DNA of 64,000 bases from Marisa cornuarietis (lineage: Eukaryota > Mollusca > Gastropoda > Architaenioglossa > Ampullariidae). Shown here piece by piece: positions 21,011 to 34,055 of the stretch; the stretch's first letter is position 1, and each line of letters opens with the position of its first letter. The notes below the pieces were generated by a model. The model worked only from the letters and a program-made list of their open reading frames with translations. It searched no databases and was not told the DNA's origin. A program made the position numbers and the translations under genes. Location of the stretch: positions 2,418,001-2,482,000 of the forward strand of contig SMMW01000622.1 of the NCBI GenBank assembly GCA_004794655.1. The letters are read 5' to 3'.

Positions 21011-24000
21011 ATATTAATATATCAATTATTATTATTTATCGCATCAGATTTATGATCAGCCGCTCCACTGAGCATGTGTGTTGTCATGACACCTCCAAAT
21101 ATCTATGTAGTAGGGTACTGCGGTGTGTCTAGATGTATGATGATGGAATGAAGTAGTAGATTAATAGATTTCTGCACTGATTCTATAGATATATGTGTAT
21201 GCCTGAAGCTACGCACTCGTATGTACACACACAAATTTTAAACTCGCGAGATTCCTTTTACAGGTAATGTAATAGTAACAACACATTTATAGGTTATAGT
21301 ATCAGAATGTTCTTATTCACATCACAACATTAAGGAACACAGTCCAGAGGACACCGTCAGTAATAACAAAAAAAGAAGCGAGTTTACAAGCAGGCACTAA
21401 CCATGCGGGGTTTGCGATCTCCCCTGGGATGCCCTGCAGTCTCGTGCCCACAGCAGAGAAGGAGGAAGAAGAAGGAATCTCATTATCACCTACTAGAGAG
21501 CGGCTGAGCTCTGGGAGACAGCCCCAGCTTTTCCAGAGGCCGTTTCTCTGCATCCGCACTAAGGATAAGAACATCTCAGGGGGGTACTCCACCAGCTCCA
21601 GGCTGACCATGTGTCTGCTATCAGTGGCTGGCAGTTATAGGAATTAGATCGACATCAAGAAAGACCCCTCCCATCTTCCTTCCAGACAAATGACCGGATT
21701 TCTCCCGCTCTATGTAGCTAATAGTATTGGGCGAATAGTTTTCCGCTGTCTTGGACAAACGTTTCAAAATCTTTGCAGTACCCTTCGTTTTCCTTACTTG
21801 TAAATGAGGAGAACACTCCGAATGAACCTATCCTACCCTCCCAAGCTCACAATCATCCCTGCTCGCTTTACCTCTCTTTCTTTCCCCTTCTGACCCCCCA
21901 AAACGTTTGCCTCCCTTTGCGAAATGTGTTCATGCCTCTTGCTGCGTGTTGATGGTGTTACTCGTGAAATGCGAAACATAACATCTTTGTGCTTTACTCG
22001 CGGATAAAAGACTGCCTCACCTTAACGTACTGCTTCCCATCCCAACTCGACCTGCCTCACCTTAACGTACTGCCACCCACTGACCTGTCTCAGTGGACAC
22101 GCAGCGCTATAGTGATGCTGTCACGGCTGAGAAGTGCTAAAAGGCTTGAACGGATATGTACAAATTCCATCAAAGTTTTAACAATCACGATTTAGCACGG
22201 CTCAACTCCCGGGATACTAAGTTTCAAAGCGTGAATGAGCTGACTGAGAGTTTCATCACTCCCTCCGGTGAGAGCACTAACAACATGAAATCCTCCCTCT
22301 TGTGCCAGCTGTACTGGCGGAATATTGCCTGTCGTTAAGCGCCTGGTAAAATCGCTGCTCTCTGAGTTCTCCGCAAATTTACCTGACAGACATAAAGCAA
22401 GAATGAACATCTCCCTTAGGTAGCCTCAATGCTTTAATCCCTTAACAGGGATTGAAATGAGGTTAAGGCCTTCAGGTGCGCACATTTTTGTAAACGGAAA
22501 AAGTCGGTTGTCTCTCAATGATAGCAAGAAAAACAACAGCAAGCAGTCCGCTGTCAGTGAAAATATTTGTTTGAATGACGCTCACGGAAGTGCACACCAT
22601 GTCTAAGTATCGCCGACGATCACTTAATTGTTTGTATGAAGACTTAACGAGTGATCCAAGAAACGCACAAGAGCACACGCGTGCATAACGCACGTGCCCT
22701 CTCCACACACACACACACACACGCGGAGAAAAGTGCTTGGTCATGAGCTGTATTAGTCGGGAATTGATGCGGCAGCTCGTCACGCTTTACTTATACAAAG
22801 CATGGCTATCAGGTGTGATTCCGACATGAACTGAACAATATGTTTTCATCACACTCTTTTTCGTGACTGTAACTCATAATCATCTGATGCTGATCTGACT
22901 GGCACTAGAGGAAGTGATATGCGTCTCTCGTTCACCCCAGACCATCGAGTGCAAAGGTTTTTTTTATTTAGTTATTTATTTATTTTTGCACGCACTCGCC
23001 CCGAAGGCTTCTCTTCTCTGCAGCTCTCAAAGCAACTAGAGAGTTGAAATGAGTGCTTGCTGAAGTCCAGTGACCTCGTAAGTAAAGTGCGGGTGTGGCA
23101 TAGCCTGGCAAAGGGTCATTAGCCATTTGTCTCAAACGACATCAGACCACGGGCCCCGCTTCTCGAGGATGGAACTGGCAAGCGCTGAAGCTGGCAAAAA
23201 TGTTTGAAGGACCATTGAAAAAGGCGTGGCAGACATAAACATGAAAATCAGAGCTCAGCTATTTCGTCTCAAACTATCTAGTCAAGGCAGATATTTTAAG
23301 GCAGTAGTATCATACCAGTTTATAAAACTAGATATTCGTGCAGTTCAATGATGAGCCCTCCTCTTTCTCTCCCTCCGCCGTTGTATTTATTTACTTTCCA
23401 GTAAGCGAATCTGTTACTGGACTCGCCCTTTAGTGAGACTTAAGCAGATCCAAAGGACAGCGAAGCTTTATTTCAGAATAAAATGAATCTGTTGATGTTC
23501 TTGCATTTCTTGGTTCTAGAAGCCTTCTGCAAATCAGTATCTGGGTCTGCCTTAAATGCATCTTTGTCTCCAGTGCGCTCGGCCAATCAGAAAATGCAGT
23601 TAAGTGCGTGGCTAACGTTGACGTCTTCTCGTCCAATGCTACCGACTTGTAGCAGGAAGGTTCCTTTCCCTTCGTTCCTCGTGTCAGTTCAGGCCGTTTC
23701 ACATTCACGCACGCAACAACGGGCAAGCAAATCAAAGGAAAACAAGTAGAGCTGTCATAATTGCAAGCGAGAAATTCACATTCATCCAAATTTGTGTTCG
23801 CATAACGCGCTCACCCTTGGACATCTTCTACAATCACCTCGAGAAACAGAGACCTATAGCGATCGACACAAGAATCGTATGATCCACTGGGCCTGACACA
23901 CGCCTGTTCACTTATCTGCCAGTGAAGTTTGAAATTCCGCCATTTCGCTAGATTGGAGCCGCCTGGACGCCATACGGGAAGAGCAAACAATGGTAGCGAA

Positions 24001-25633
24001 ACTTGCATGTTGTCAAGAGTTCCCTAAATGTCTTTCCTCCACTGTTGCCTCGGGAGCCATTACTTTAATGATCTCGCCCCGTGTATTGACCTGCCTAGCC
24101 TTGCTAACGGCGCCTATGACAATGCGTTCCGGCGGTTAGCGCAATCGTGGAATGAGGTTCCTTCAGTTTCACGTAGTCATGGAATGAGGTTCCTGCAGTT
24201 CACGTAGTCGTGGAATGAGGTCATGCAGGTTTACGTAGTCGTGAGATGGGCTTCTTGTGAAACATAAGTGTTGACTTCAAACTCTGATTACGGTTCCTGC
24301 TGGTGCTTCAGAAAGTTTTGATGTCGAGCTGTCACACCACGTTTTGCGCGCAGTACAGGCAAGTCTGCGATGACTGACATCAGGTACCTCAAGGAAGCTC
24401 AGCTTACAATGACCGTTATTGTGTTGCTCTCACAAGATTTGTGTTGATGTAATGATATTTCTATCTACAGAACTTGGGCCACTGCACCGAAGATTGCGAT
24501 TTGAGCTTCCATACAAATGTCCTAATAACTTTCAGATATTTTCATATGCAGAACTTTTTATTGAAGATTCCATGTAATGGCAAGGCTGCACACCGCATCT
24601 GTTCAGTTTGCCTATTCGTATCCCTTCCATTGTCTTTCTTTTATCATTACTGATCAGCGCAGAGAGTGCGACACATCTTTGTTGTGATGCTGCGGGTGAC
24701 AAGTGCACATCTCCGCCAACTAAAGAAAGACAGAAGTCGTCAACGAGGCTATTAGCGCACAAGCAGAGGTACATTCCAACCCTCCTTCCAGCTGTGAACT
24801 ATTTATTTCAACTACAGGGTTGTACGTATAAGCCAGTCTTGTCGGTCTTGGCTGTCCTGAGTTCTTGTTCCTTGTAAAATATTTCAACTCGTAACATCCA
24901 TAGGTGTAGGCCATACACCTTTCTGTCATTGATACAAATATTAGAGAAAGAGAGAGAGGAGAATGTAGTAGAGAGCAGGGGGCAATAATGTCTTCATTTT
25001 AAAAACATTTATAAGGTTCTATCATGTTGCGTGTCATCTTTAACCTTCTTTGCGTGTGTCTCATCCTCTTTCTGTTTGTCATTATCTTTTTTTATCCGCC
25101 TGCCTGCCTATCTGTCTGTCTGCCTGTCTGTCTCGGAGGGTTTAGTAGGATTCCATCACCACCATCCACCCCTACCCGTGACTTTTCTTCTTCGTCAAAT
25201 ATTTATATCCCTCTAAAGAGAAAAACATTAGTCTGCACACCATGTTATTATTGAAGATTTCATTTAAGACATATTCTGCTTTCATTCCCAGATTTTTTCT
25301 GGTCGTCGCTGTATATTTCTTTGTCTGTTATTCACAGCTGTGTCTCCATTGCCAGAGATAAATCTCTTTTTTCCCCCACAACGCTTCCGCAAACGTTGCC
25401 ATTTGATTGGCAATATTTTTCCTCCCTTCTTTTTGTAACTAAGAATTGATTGGCTTTGTTTTACCTCCCTCCTTGATGTAACTAAGGATTTTGGTTTACA
25501 AGAGTCAGGTCCACGTGACCCGTGTAACTAAAAGGTTCATAATGACCTCACAGGCGCTCATTTAGCCTCAAGCAATCCAAAGATCTGTATCAAGTCTTCT
25601 TACGATAGAGCCCAGTGCCCTGTGTTTGCTGCC
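21011..25633. other. No gene seen
   Basis: Holds a local duplication of cctgcctcaccttaacgtac (22014-22070), a short (CA)n near 22708 and the 24146 tandem repeat. Open frames such as 23430-23789 show no recognisable domain. Confidence 0.5.
24146..24250 (+). repeat. 31-bp tandem repeat, about 3.5 copies
   Basis: The unit is cgtggaatgaggttcctgca followed by gttcacgtagt, with 31-32 bp spacing and slight differences. Confidence 0.88.
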
Positions 25634-26535
25634 ATGAGAGAGAGAGAGAGAGAAAGAATGATAAATGACACATCTTTATTTACGAGGGTAACATAATAAG
25701 CAAAGGTTGTTTTTTTTTGCATGTAGCCCTCGATCTAAGAAAAAACTGAAACATTACTTTACTACAAAACAAAGGCATAATAAAATAACGAAAGAGAAAA
25801 TTAAGATATGTTAATATCTAATTTGACAGGATAGTTTTGACTAATGAATAGTGCATGTTTATTTTTGTCATTGTTACTCATGGCTGTTTAAGTTGGTGGG
25901 AGGCCTATGACAGCAAACAAAGGTTTTGATATAGATGCTGTAAAAGTCCTGCTTTGAACGCTACCTGAAAATTTCAGGCTCGTCTTGAATAAGTCGATTT
26001 TTGATATGGTAGTAGTTAGTTTTAGGGACCCTCTTAATATTTTTGGTAGAAAAGAGTGTAGAAAGTCTAGGGGACATTTTACCTGTTAGTATTGTATAAA
26101 AGAGGCTACTTTTGTTGAATTTTAGTCTAGCGACGAGATTGGTTGGCGTTGCACCCATCTGACAGGTGTATGGCAACGCTGACAACAGACCTCACCACAG
26201 CACCACCATCAGAGTCCCACAGAATGGACACGAAATCGATGGTCGACTGATTATATGCTGTGTAGAACAGACTTTGAGACTGAGGTTCTAAATAGTGTTT
26301 AATTCTCAATAGAAGTGTGCTATAGATTCGCTTATGGCTAGGATATGTTGGGACCGAGACATATTTTATTGTTATCAATAGTCACACCTAGATGTCTGAG
26401 CTTCTGTTATTGGTTGAGTACTGAGATAGACTTTTAGAAATGGGGCGGTTATGTTTAGTCTCTTCTGCCTGATTGTTACAAGAATAACTTCTGTGTGCTG
26501 AGGGCTGAGTGCCATGTGGTTTAGAGGAAGGGAGG
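25634..26535 (-). mobile_element. Third LINE family, 3' part of reverse transcriptase, minus strand
   Basis: Read on the minus strand from about 26535 downwards there are traces of the thumb and C-terminal part of a LINE reverse transcriptase. These are HMALSPQHTEV and TIRQKR (like LNPSKTK...TTRQK), LGVTIDNN, RIKHYLEPQSQSLFYTAY, STIDFVSILWDS, then LKFNKSSLFYTILTGKMSPRL. They lie in different frames, so the copy is decayed. The likely 3' end is aaataaagatgtgtcatttatc (25690-25660) before a GA/TC-rich run. The catalytic core is absent through 5' truncation. The family looks distinct from the two LINEs above; I cannot name its clade. Confidence 0.65.
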
Positions 26536-29500
26536 GAGAGAAAGGAGATATGGAGATGGTGCGGAGGAGAAGACAGATATCGCCTAAAGCGGGCAAGTGT
26601 AGGAGCGGAATTGGATTTTGTTCTGTTCCCGTTTCTTGATGACTAGCGTCTCCGATGAAAAGAGGCAAGTGAGAAGTGACTCTAGTCTTGTAGACTCCTT
26701 CAGGTTTCTCATCCCACGCAGTCCATCTCTGTTCCTGTTCTTGTTCACCGGGTAAATTAGGCAGTACCATCAGACAATCACAGCAGTCAGGGGCTGTGCT
26801 CCACTGTAGATGGAATGTTAAGCATCACGGAACTGAGTGGTATGAGCGTGTGTATTAGCAATTAGTAGAGAGGAATGGGTTAGTCCTACTAGATCTTACT
26901 GCTGAAGTAATGGTATGATTGAAAAATTTGCTGGGAATTAGGTGCACTGGATGACTGAATGCTGTAGTAACATTAACATGGAACTGACTGACGGTGTAAT
27001 AACACCGTTTAATTGCAATTAGGTGAAAACTTATTCCTTTTTGGAATGACACCTTAGATATTAACTACCACAGCAATGGACTTTATAATACTTTCAGCCA
27101 AGCTTTGTTATTTTACAAAGACACCATCCAAGAATCCGCTCCAACTGACCATAGGCTTACACCTTTTTTTGCAACATATATAGAGACTAGATATAAATAG
27201 GTGTGTTCGTAAAATTGGATAAAAATACATTTTAGTAGTGTTGGTTGTCGGACCAACAGCGTGCGACCCACAGTTGTACACAATGACTTGTACACAATAG
27301 TGAATAGGCGGAGGGGGCGAATTCCTTCCGTGTTTATGTATGGATTCATATATGCATACAGAAACACGCATGAATGTACAATACACACGAATGAATGCAT
27401 TGTGTTTATCATATATACATATATATGAAGGAATGAACGCATTGTCTTGACATACACGTGCATGGTGAATGCATTACTTATTTACATGGTGAATGCATTA
27501 TGTGTTTAAATAGTGATCATGTGTAATGCCTCGGCCTAAATGTGGTTGTCGATGTGTTCAGACGACCATTGTGAACAGTATAACAAGCTACAGCGCGCCG
27601 ATTAAAATAGTTGCCGATTAAAATGGACTTCCTTTGCTAGCTCTCCATCTCTTTGTTTATCTGTACATTTGTCTGGGTGGCTGTGCTAAATGCACTATTT
27701 AACCCCTTATTCGTCATTTGACCTCTATAAACTAAATTTATAAACACGATTGACGTACTTCTTTCCCAATGAACAATCTGCCTGGCGGATATTTTTAACA
27801 TTAATGGTAACAAATTACACAGCTGAGCAATTATTTTTTTCAGCTCAAGCGCATTAATGATTCTGCTACTCTAATTATATAACAAAATAGACTGCATACC
27901 TTGTCTGTACTAAATATAGATGACGCTAGATTAGCTTTGAGCTAGTTTCAAAGACTTTGCAAATTATAAACGTAGAAAAAGTTCTTAATTTACTGTTATA
28001 AACAGACAATGATAGGAATTAATTTGATTCGTGTTTGTGGCAAAGTTTAAATCTCCAAAGATGGGAAGCAATGGAATGACATTTCTTCAAAAGAATATTA
28101 TTATTTAATTGTTGAGTTGTTAAAAAATTGCTTTATTTATAATTCCCCTCTTCTGGAACTCTTACTTAAATTCATAAAAAGATTAGAAACTTGCAGGTTT
28201 TCTGTTGGCATAGTTATAGAGAAATAATTTATTACTGCTGTTTAATAATAAATAAACATAATTATAGTTTCAGGGGAAGATCTGGATGAAAATTGAGTTT
28301 TTAATCTCCCTAGTTTCAGCTCTTATAGAGCTTTTAAGCCTTGTTAGCTAAAAAATGAAGGAGCTGAGGAGATGACATTGTTAAGATGTGCTTTGAGCAT
28401 CGCTTGGCCCTGCATGCACGTGACACTGGAGATGACATCACGTGCCAGGCCCCATGCACAGAGGAAGACCAGCGGTATTTCTCGAGGACTGGGCTGTGAG
28501 TTGTTTGAGAATTTTGTGGAAGGCAATGTATTATTCATTGCTCTGTCTTCGGCGCATGCCCACACGCTGACAGGAAGTTGGAGAAGCTTTGCAAACACGT
28601 CCTGCAGGTGGCGCAGCACGTCTGATGAGGGGACGTCATTACGCGATAGCCGGCGATAATTTACTTCCTCGCAACGTGAATGGCGGGGAACAACACAAAG
28701 TTCAGACCGTAAAAAACAAGGGCATTCATCGCTCTTCTGCGCCGATTCCGTAAATCAACTAACCGATCATGTCTCAACCCCCATAGATCAATGCAGTCAA
28801 CTTGATAAGAGCCGGTCAAATCCATATGACGTATTTAAAAATAAAAACTTCAGAATAAAATGATTTAAGCGCTCTATTATTCAACATGGAATCCCCAAGA
28901 GCAGTACAATCAAACGGAACAGCCAGGCTGTTAAAAAAAACTTCTTTTGAACAAAACAAAAAACTGGCAGGAAAGGGAGTGGAGAGAAGTTAAGTTTCAT
29001 GCTGATCCTCTCTTACCTCAAAGGAGGAGCCACGTGCAGACCCGACAAGCTCATAGAAGGCGCGATGCATGAAAGAGACAGAGAAGCGCAGAGACAGAGA
29101 CACACAGAAAGTAAACCGAAGACCCCCCCATGACTTTACAAATGCTACTTTTCTAGACAGAAGACAAGAATAACGACAAAGGAAGTAGGTGGCGCTAGTA
29201 CATGCAAGAAGAGGACGAGTAACACGGCTGCTGCGTTTGTTGCGTGTAAAGTTTTCATCCCAGCGTTCTATTTTTGTCTACCTTAAAGAAGTAAAGATGT
29301 ACTCACATTATGACACTTGTATGATGCTTCTTGCAGTTTCCTTTTCTGAGTCAATTTTGCTTCTTGCAAAAGAGCACCTGAGTCTGCCAACCCTCGCTGA
29401 TCTACACGGTGACCAGTAAAAGTGACATTTGATCGTTCGCTGGGTGGCGCATCCTCGTGTTTGTTAATTTTGCTATACTGGTTCCATTGTTCAGTCAACC

Positions 29501-29899
29501 ACGAGTTATATGGCTAAATTTTGCTTCCCACTAGTTCCTCTTCACGACCTGTTCCATCTTCTGCACACAATGGCAAGCTAATTGACATTTCGTGGAAGAG
29601 AGTTATCGACGGAGATGTAAATAGCTGACAGATAATGATGTAGCTGAACGGCATAGGAAACAAAAACATTTGCTTGTCACTAGCATTCTCGTATTCGAAG
29701 CTCTCTTTTTTTATTATTTTCCAGTTGGTACTTTAAACCAGGATCGGCATTGGTATCAGTTCACTGACAGCTTAGTGATCGTTGGTATTTTTCAAGACAT
29801 GAAAAAAAACATTTATTATAAAATTATAAAAATACTTAAAAGCTGACAATCCATTAACTCCATTGAGGGGAAGCAAACGAGAATTACTGAAGTGAAGAG
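26536..29899. other. No gene seen
   Basis: AT-rich, especially 27700-28320. A more GC-balanced patch at 28370-28690 has open frames on both strands but no motif or consistent splice sites. Confidence 0.45.
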
Positions 29900-30279
29900 T
29901 AATGTAGTGCTCAATAAGAATGTCTCTCAATCTCATGTAGTGCCCGACAAGGGTGAATCAATCTCATGTAGTGCTTGAAATGAGTATCAATCTTAGGTAG
30001 TGCTCAACAATGTCTATCAATCTCATGTAGTGCCTAACAGTAGTATCAATCTCATGTAGTGCCCGACAAGAATGTCTATCAATCTCATGTAGTGCCCGAC
30101 AAGAATGTCTATCAATCTCATGTAGTGTCCGACAAGAGTATCAATCTTATGTAGTGCCTGACAAGAATGTCTGTCAATCTCATGTAGTGTCCGACAAGAG
30201 TATCAATCTTATGTAGTGCCTGACAATAATGTCTATCAATCTCATGCAGTGCCTGAAAAGAATATCTATCAACCTCGTG
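29900..30279 (+). repeat. Minisatellite, about 12 irregular units of 27-34 bp
   Basis: Each unit contains tatcaatctcatgtagtg followed by a variable cc(c/t)gacaagaatgtc or shorter form. Two length classes (about 33 and 29-30 bp) alternate in the middle of the array. Confidence 0.92.
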
Positions 30280-31785
30280 TTTGAAAAGGGAATCAAATAC
30301 ATTTCTTCTGTCAGGTGCATGTTGCACAAGCGAAAAGGTCAATGCGGAGTATGGGGTAGTGTTCGCATCTCGGGGGTCTCGGAATAGCCACTCACTGCCA
30401 GATGTGTGCAGCTCTCGCTGTCATGGCGCCACGCATCATGGAAGCCCACGTTGCTGCTTCTGACAGGCTTCCGCTGTCCGCTGCTCTAACACTGTAAAGC
30501 GATTACTGGGGGCCGGGTAAGTGTCCTTCTACCTCCAGCAGCGCTCACCCCACACGTCGTAAATATTACTTACGAGGAGCCAAAGCCAGGAGGTGGGTGG
30601 AGGGCAATCGTTGGGAAGGCACAGAAAAGGCGGGATGCACCGGGTGGAGGAGGGAGGTAGCCGTCATGCAGTCAGCTCTCTTCACCTCATTCACGGTGAG
30701 AGATCGAAATTAATTTTTTAGTTTGATCGGCTGAAAGGCTGCTCACGTGATAGATTTCTGGTTGAGTAGCGACATTTAGGCCGACATTTCGCTAATATCT
30801 CAGCAGCGGCACTGGCTTTCATCAATCTTGGTCATCTATCCGAAGCTTGTGAGTTTTACAATCCACAGCATTCCAACATATTTTATGTAAGTGCTGCCAG
30901 TCCGAATCAGAGATGCTATACCTGGCTGCTGCATAGCAGTTTTGGAAACTCCCTTTAAGAGGTGGAAGTAACTGCACATTTTTAGGCCACTCTACTTACA
31001 AAATGTTTCTTAAAGAAAACCCCTTAGAGGTGAAAGAACACATTTTTTTTTGGGGGGGGGGGAAACGGCAGTAACTCAAACATTTACGAAGCAAAAGAAT
31101 TATGGCATGCGTTACCTTCTATGCGATCTTTTGATTTGTCCCTTGCTGCTTTGCAATGGGGGGTGGGGGCTTGGGCAGAGAAGATGGATTATTCCTACAC
31201 AACATGCATCATACAACACCATCCTCATCACAAACACTTTATGGCCAGCTTCGGAGACTGGTAAGCAGGGTGTTAGCTGAGTATGCGAGGGACGTCTAGT
31301 GGATTTGGAACATTCAGTATACTTTTAGAAGATATTTTAGTGGACTTGTTACTTGTTAGTGTGCGTTTAGTTGATATTGGTGGGTAGACATTTTAGTAGA
31401 TTGTTAGTGGAAGAGCTTTCTGAGCAACATGTCTCTTTGCTAGATGACAAAAAAGTTGCCTGTCTGTGTACTCAAGGTCTAGAGAGGACACCAGTCGCCT
31501 CCTTTCTCTATAAATTTTCAGCGACCTTTACTTCGGAGGAAATAGTGGGGACTGTGCCCACGGTGCTGCACAGCTCTTAAAAAAACAGCTTTAGCTCTAG
31601 ATGATGATGCTCATTTTGTCAACACTGTACCACTCTGAAAGGAGGGCATGTAAGTGATAGCAAACAGTGAAAGTGAAACTATGCATGTGTGTGATGCTTC
31701 ATTTTACAGCTTCACCCATCATCCGGTTTATTACAACTAACAGATTTCTTTTTCGCGTTTGTTAAACAATTCGCAAGCCTCTACA
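30280..31785. other. No gene seen
   Basis: A patch at 30350-30690 is GC-richer and has a donor-like GGGTAAGT near 30518, but no coding frame could be supported. Confidence 0.45.
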
Positions 31786-31819
31786 GCTGATCTTTTAACA
31801 TGATAAACTGCTAGTCTAC

Positions 31820-31904
<85 letters not shown>

Positions 31905-32045
31905 TCACGCTTTATGACACATTTCTTTGTGTGTTTGACCAGTCTCTCGCTGGGTTTGGAATGCAATCTTTCTCCACCTTCCCATTTCACTCCGTAAGCA
32001 TTATTACGGTATGACAGTCGGCTCAGGGGCATACACTGGATGTCA
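31786..32045 (+). repeat. Dispersed repeat copy A, with (TG)n expansion
   Basis: It shares with 35734-35895 the series gatcttttaacat, cta.cct/tact, tttctttgtgtg, cagtct, tgggtttggaat, aatctttctcc and ctggatgtc/ctggacatc. In this copy a long (TG)n lies between the first blocks. Confidence 0.65.
31820..31902 (+). repeat. (TG)n microsatellite
   Basis: About 41 uninterrupted dinucleotides. Confidence 0.97.
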
Positions 32046-33106
32046 TGTCCAATGAAAGAAAATACACTTATACGAGGTAAAGACATTTCGATTACATTTT
32101 CAACAAATTGGTTCGTAAGTGGACACTAAAAATTGGAATTTTCTCTGAGAAGCAAAGTACTTTTCCCGAACTGGGAGCTCTGCTTTTCATAATGTGGAAA
32201 GTCTCCTCAGGCCTTTAGATTGTTGATATTTTTATACTGTAGAACGGAGATATTTAGACAGGAGATTGTAGGCAGTAACATTTCGATTTTAGACTGTAAA
32301 GCTTCTACCGTGTACTATAATAGGCTATAGAAGTTCTATACCACTTATAGTATGTAGACTATAGGAGGGCTCGCTTGTGTGTAAATTCTGTACCATGTAC
32401 AGTAGATGACCAATAAAAGATCCAGTGATGATATCATTATCATGAAACGACGATAAGGAAATTCAACGATTTCTGGTATTGTGCTTTTTACGACGTCAAT
32501 CCGCTTAAAATAGTTCTAATCAATTCTGGTCGCGATATAAAAGTCTTTCTACATTAAGCAATGCTTGTTATTCGATTCACATAATTCATCTCATGCACAG
32601 CTTCTTTCAAAAGCCATCATTTCTCATGAAGATCTTGTTATTAATGTCAAAAAAGCATTAACCTGCTGGAGAATAAACTATTGCTCTTCAATGTCGGTGA
32701 ATGGTGCTTATGAAATCAGGAAGAAGAGGACTTGGTTTTCCTTGCTGTTGGTGACTGTTCAGAAGCGGTTTGGGGTCAAAACCGTCCCTTGTAAAGCGTA
32801 AACCCTAGGCTTTGTTCATGACTGGTATCATGCCGAGGGCGTTGTTTCCACATCCATGTTACTGGGGTGGACGGGGGATACGATCAGAGCTGGTTTGTTA
32901 CTGAAGAGGGCAGGGTGATGTAGTTGTTAGAGCCTGACATTGCATTTTTCTCCGATTTCTCATTTTCTATCAGGCCAAAGTTTGCTTTCTGCCAACAGTC
33001 ATCTTCACGCTATGAGAGGGTACAAAACAGTTGCGGTTTTCTTCACTGGACAACTCTGGTTTTTGGATCTCGGACCTGCAACGTCTTGCTGCTATGTGGA
33101 CTACAG
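32046..33106. other. No gene seen
   Basis: Contains a degenerate repeat around tactataatag/tatagtatgtagactatag (32300-32360). Nothing else is recognised. Confidence 0.45.
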
Positions 33107-33230
33107 TTAACTCTATAGCAGTTGAGCTCTGTAGCAGTTAACTCTATAGCAGTTGATCTCTACAGAAGTTGAACTCTATAGCAGTTCAGCTCTATAGCAG
33201 TTAACTCTACAGCAGCTCAGCTCTATAGCT
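33107..33230 (+). repeat. Minisatellite of about 20-bp units
   Basis: Six or more units of the type ctctatagcagttgagct/ttaactctatagcagtt, with alternating variants. Confidence 0.88.
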
Positions 33231-33992
33231 AGTTGAAGACCGCAGCAATAGACATGGTCCGACAACCCTGCACCTGATGATCAGCTGGTTTCTCTGCATT
33301 GTCCTCGGCAGACGCCATCTTCAAGCGACGCATGGCATTGGTCTGTGCACCTAACCACCTCTGTGGTGCAGGCCCTGACCGCCCAGGGCATTATCTGTCA
33401 TATTGTCCCAAGCACCAAGAGACATATACACACTGCCATGCTGTGAGACTGCAGGAACACCTGTCAAGACAACTGCACATTTACTCCCTTTCCTCTAACT
33501 CACGAGGCTGAACTCATCAGATCCTCATTCTGGGTCTGCAACTGGTGTCCGCATGCATGTCAGCTCCTATGTAACGCCTCCCACCTCTTCAGGCAGAAGA
33601 GCGCGAGCACGCAAGCTGGCGCCCTCTACAGATGCTCGACGTCACAAGACCTCAGCTCTTCACAGGCTTCACTTTACAAGTGCCTGGAGAGCTGCGCGGT
33701 GTTAAACTTCATGGTGTGTTTTATTTTTCAGTGCATTTGCTTTTGTCGAAACCTGCGTGGGCCATCTTGGATGAGGGTCATAAAGGCATCCTCCTTCGGC
33801 CATCTTGCATGCTCCTAAACAATTTCTTTCAACCAGACTTCTTTTTGGGAAGTAATTTTACGGTACATTGGGTCTGCGTTCCTCTAGTCGCATATTTCAC
33901 GTGCTTCCGCATACGTGACCAGTATTTCATCATAAGCTGTTATCGGTGTTTCCAATTTTCACACTGGCTAGCAATGTAAATTCACCACCCCC

Positions 33993-34055
<63 letters not shown>

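Noticed and set aside
28344..28659. Overlapping open frames on both strands
   Set aside because: The minus frame looks slightly protein-like, but no domain, splice partner or codon bias supports it.
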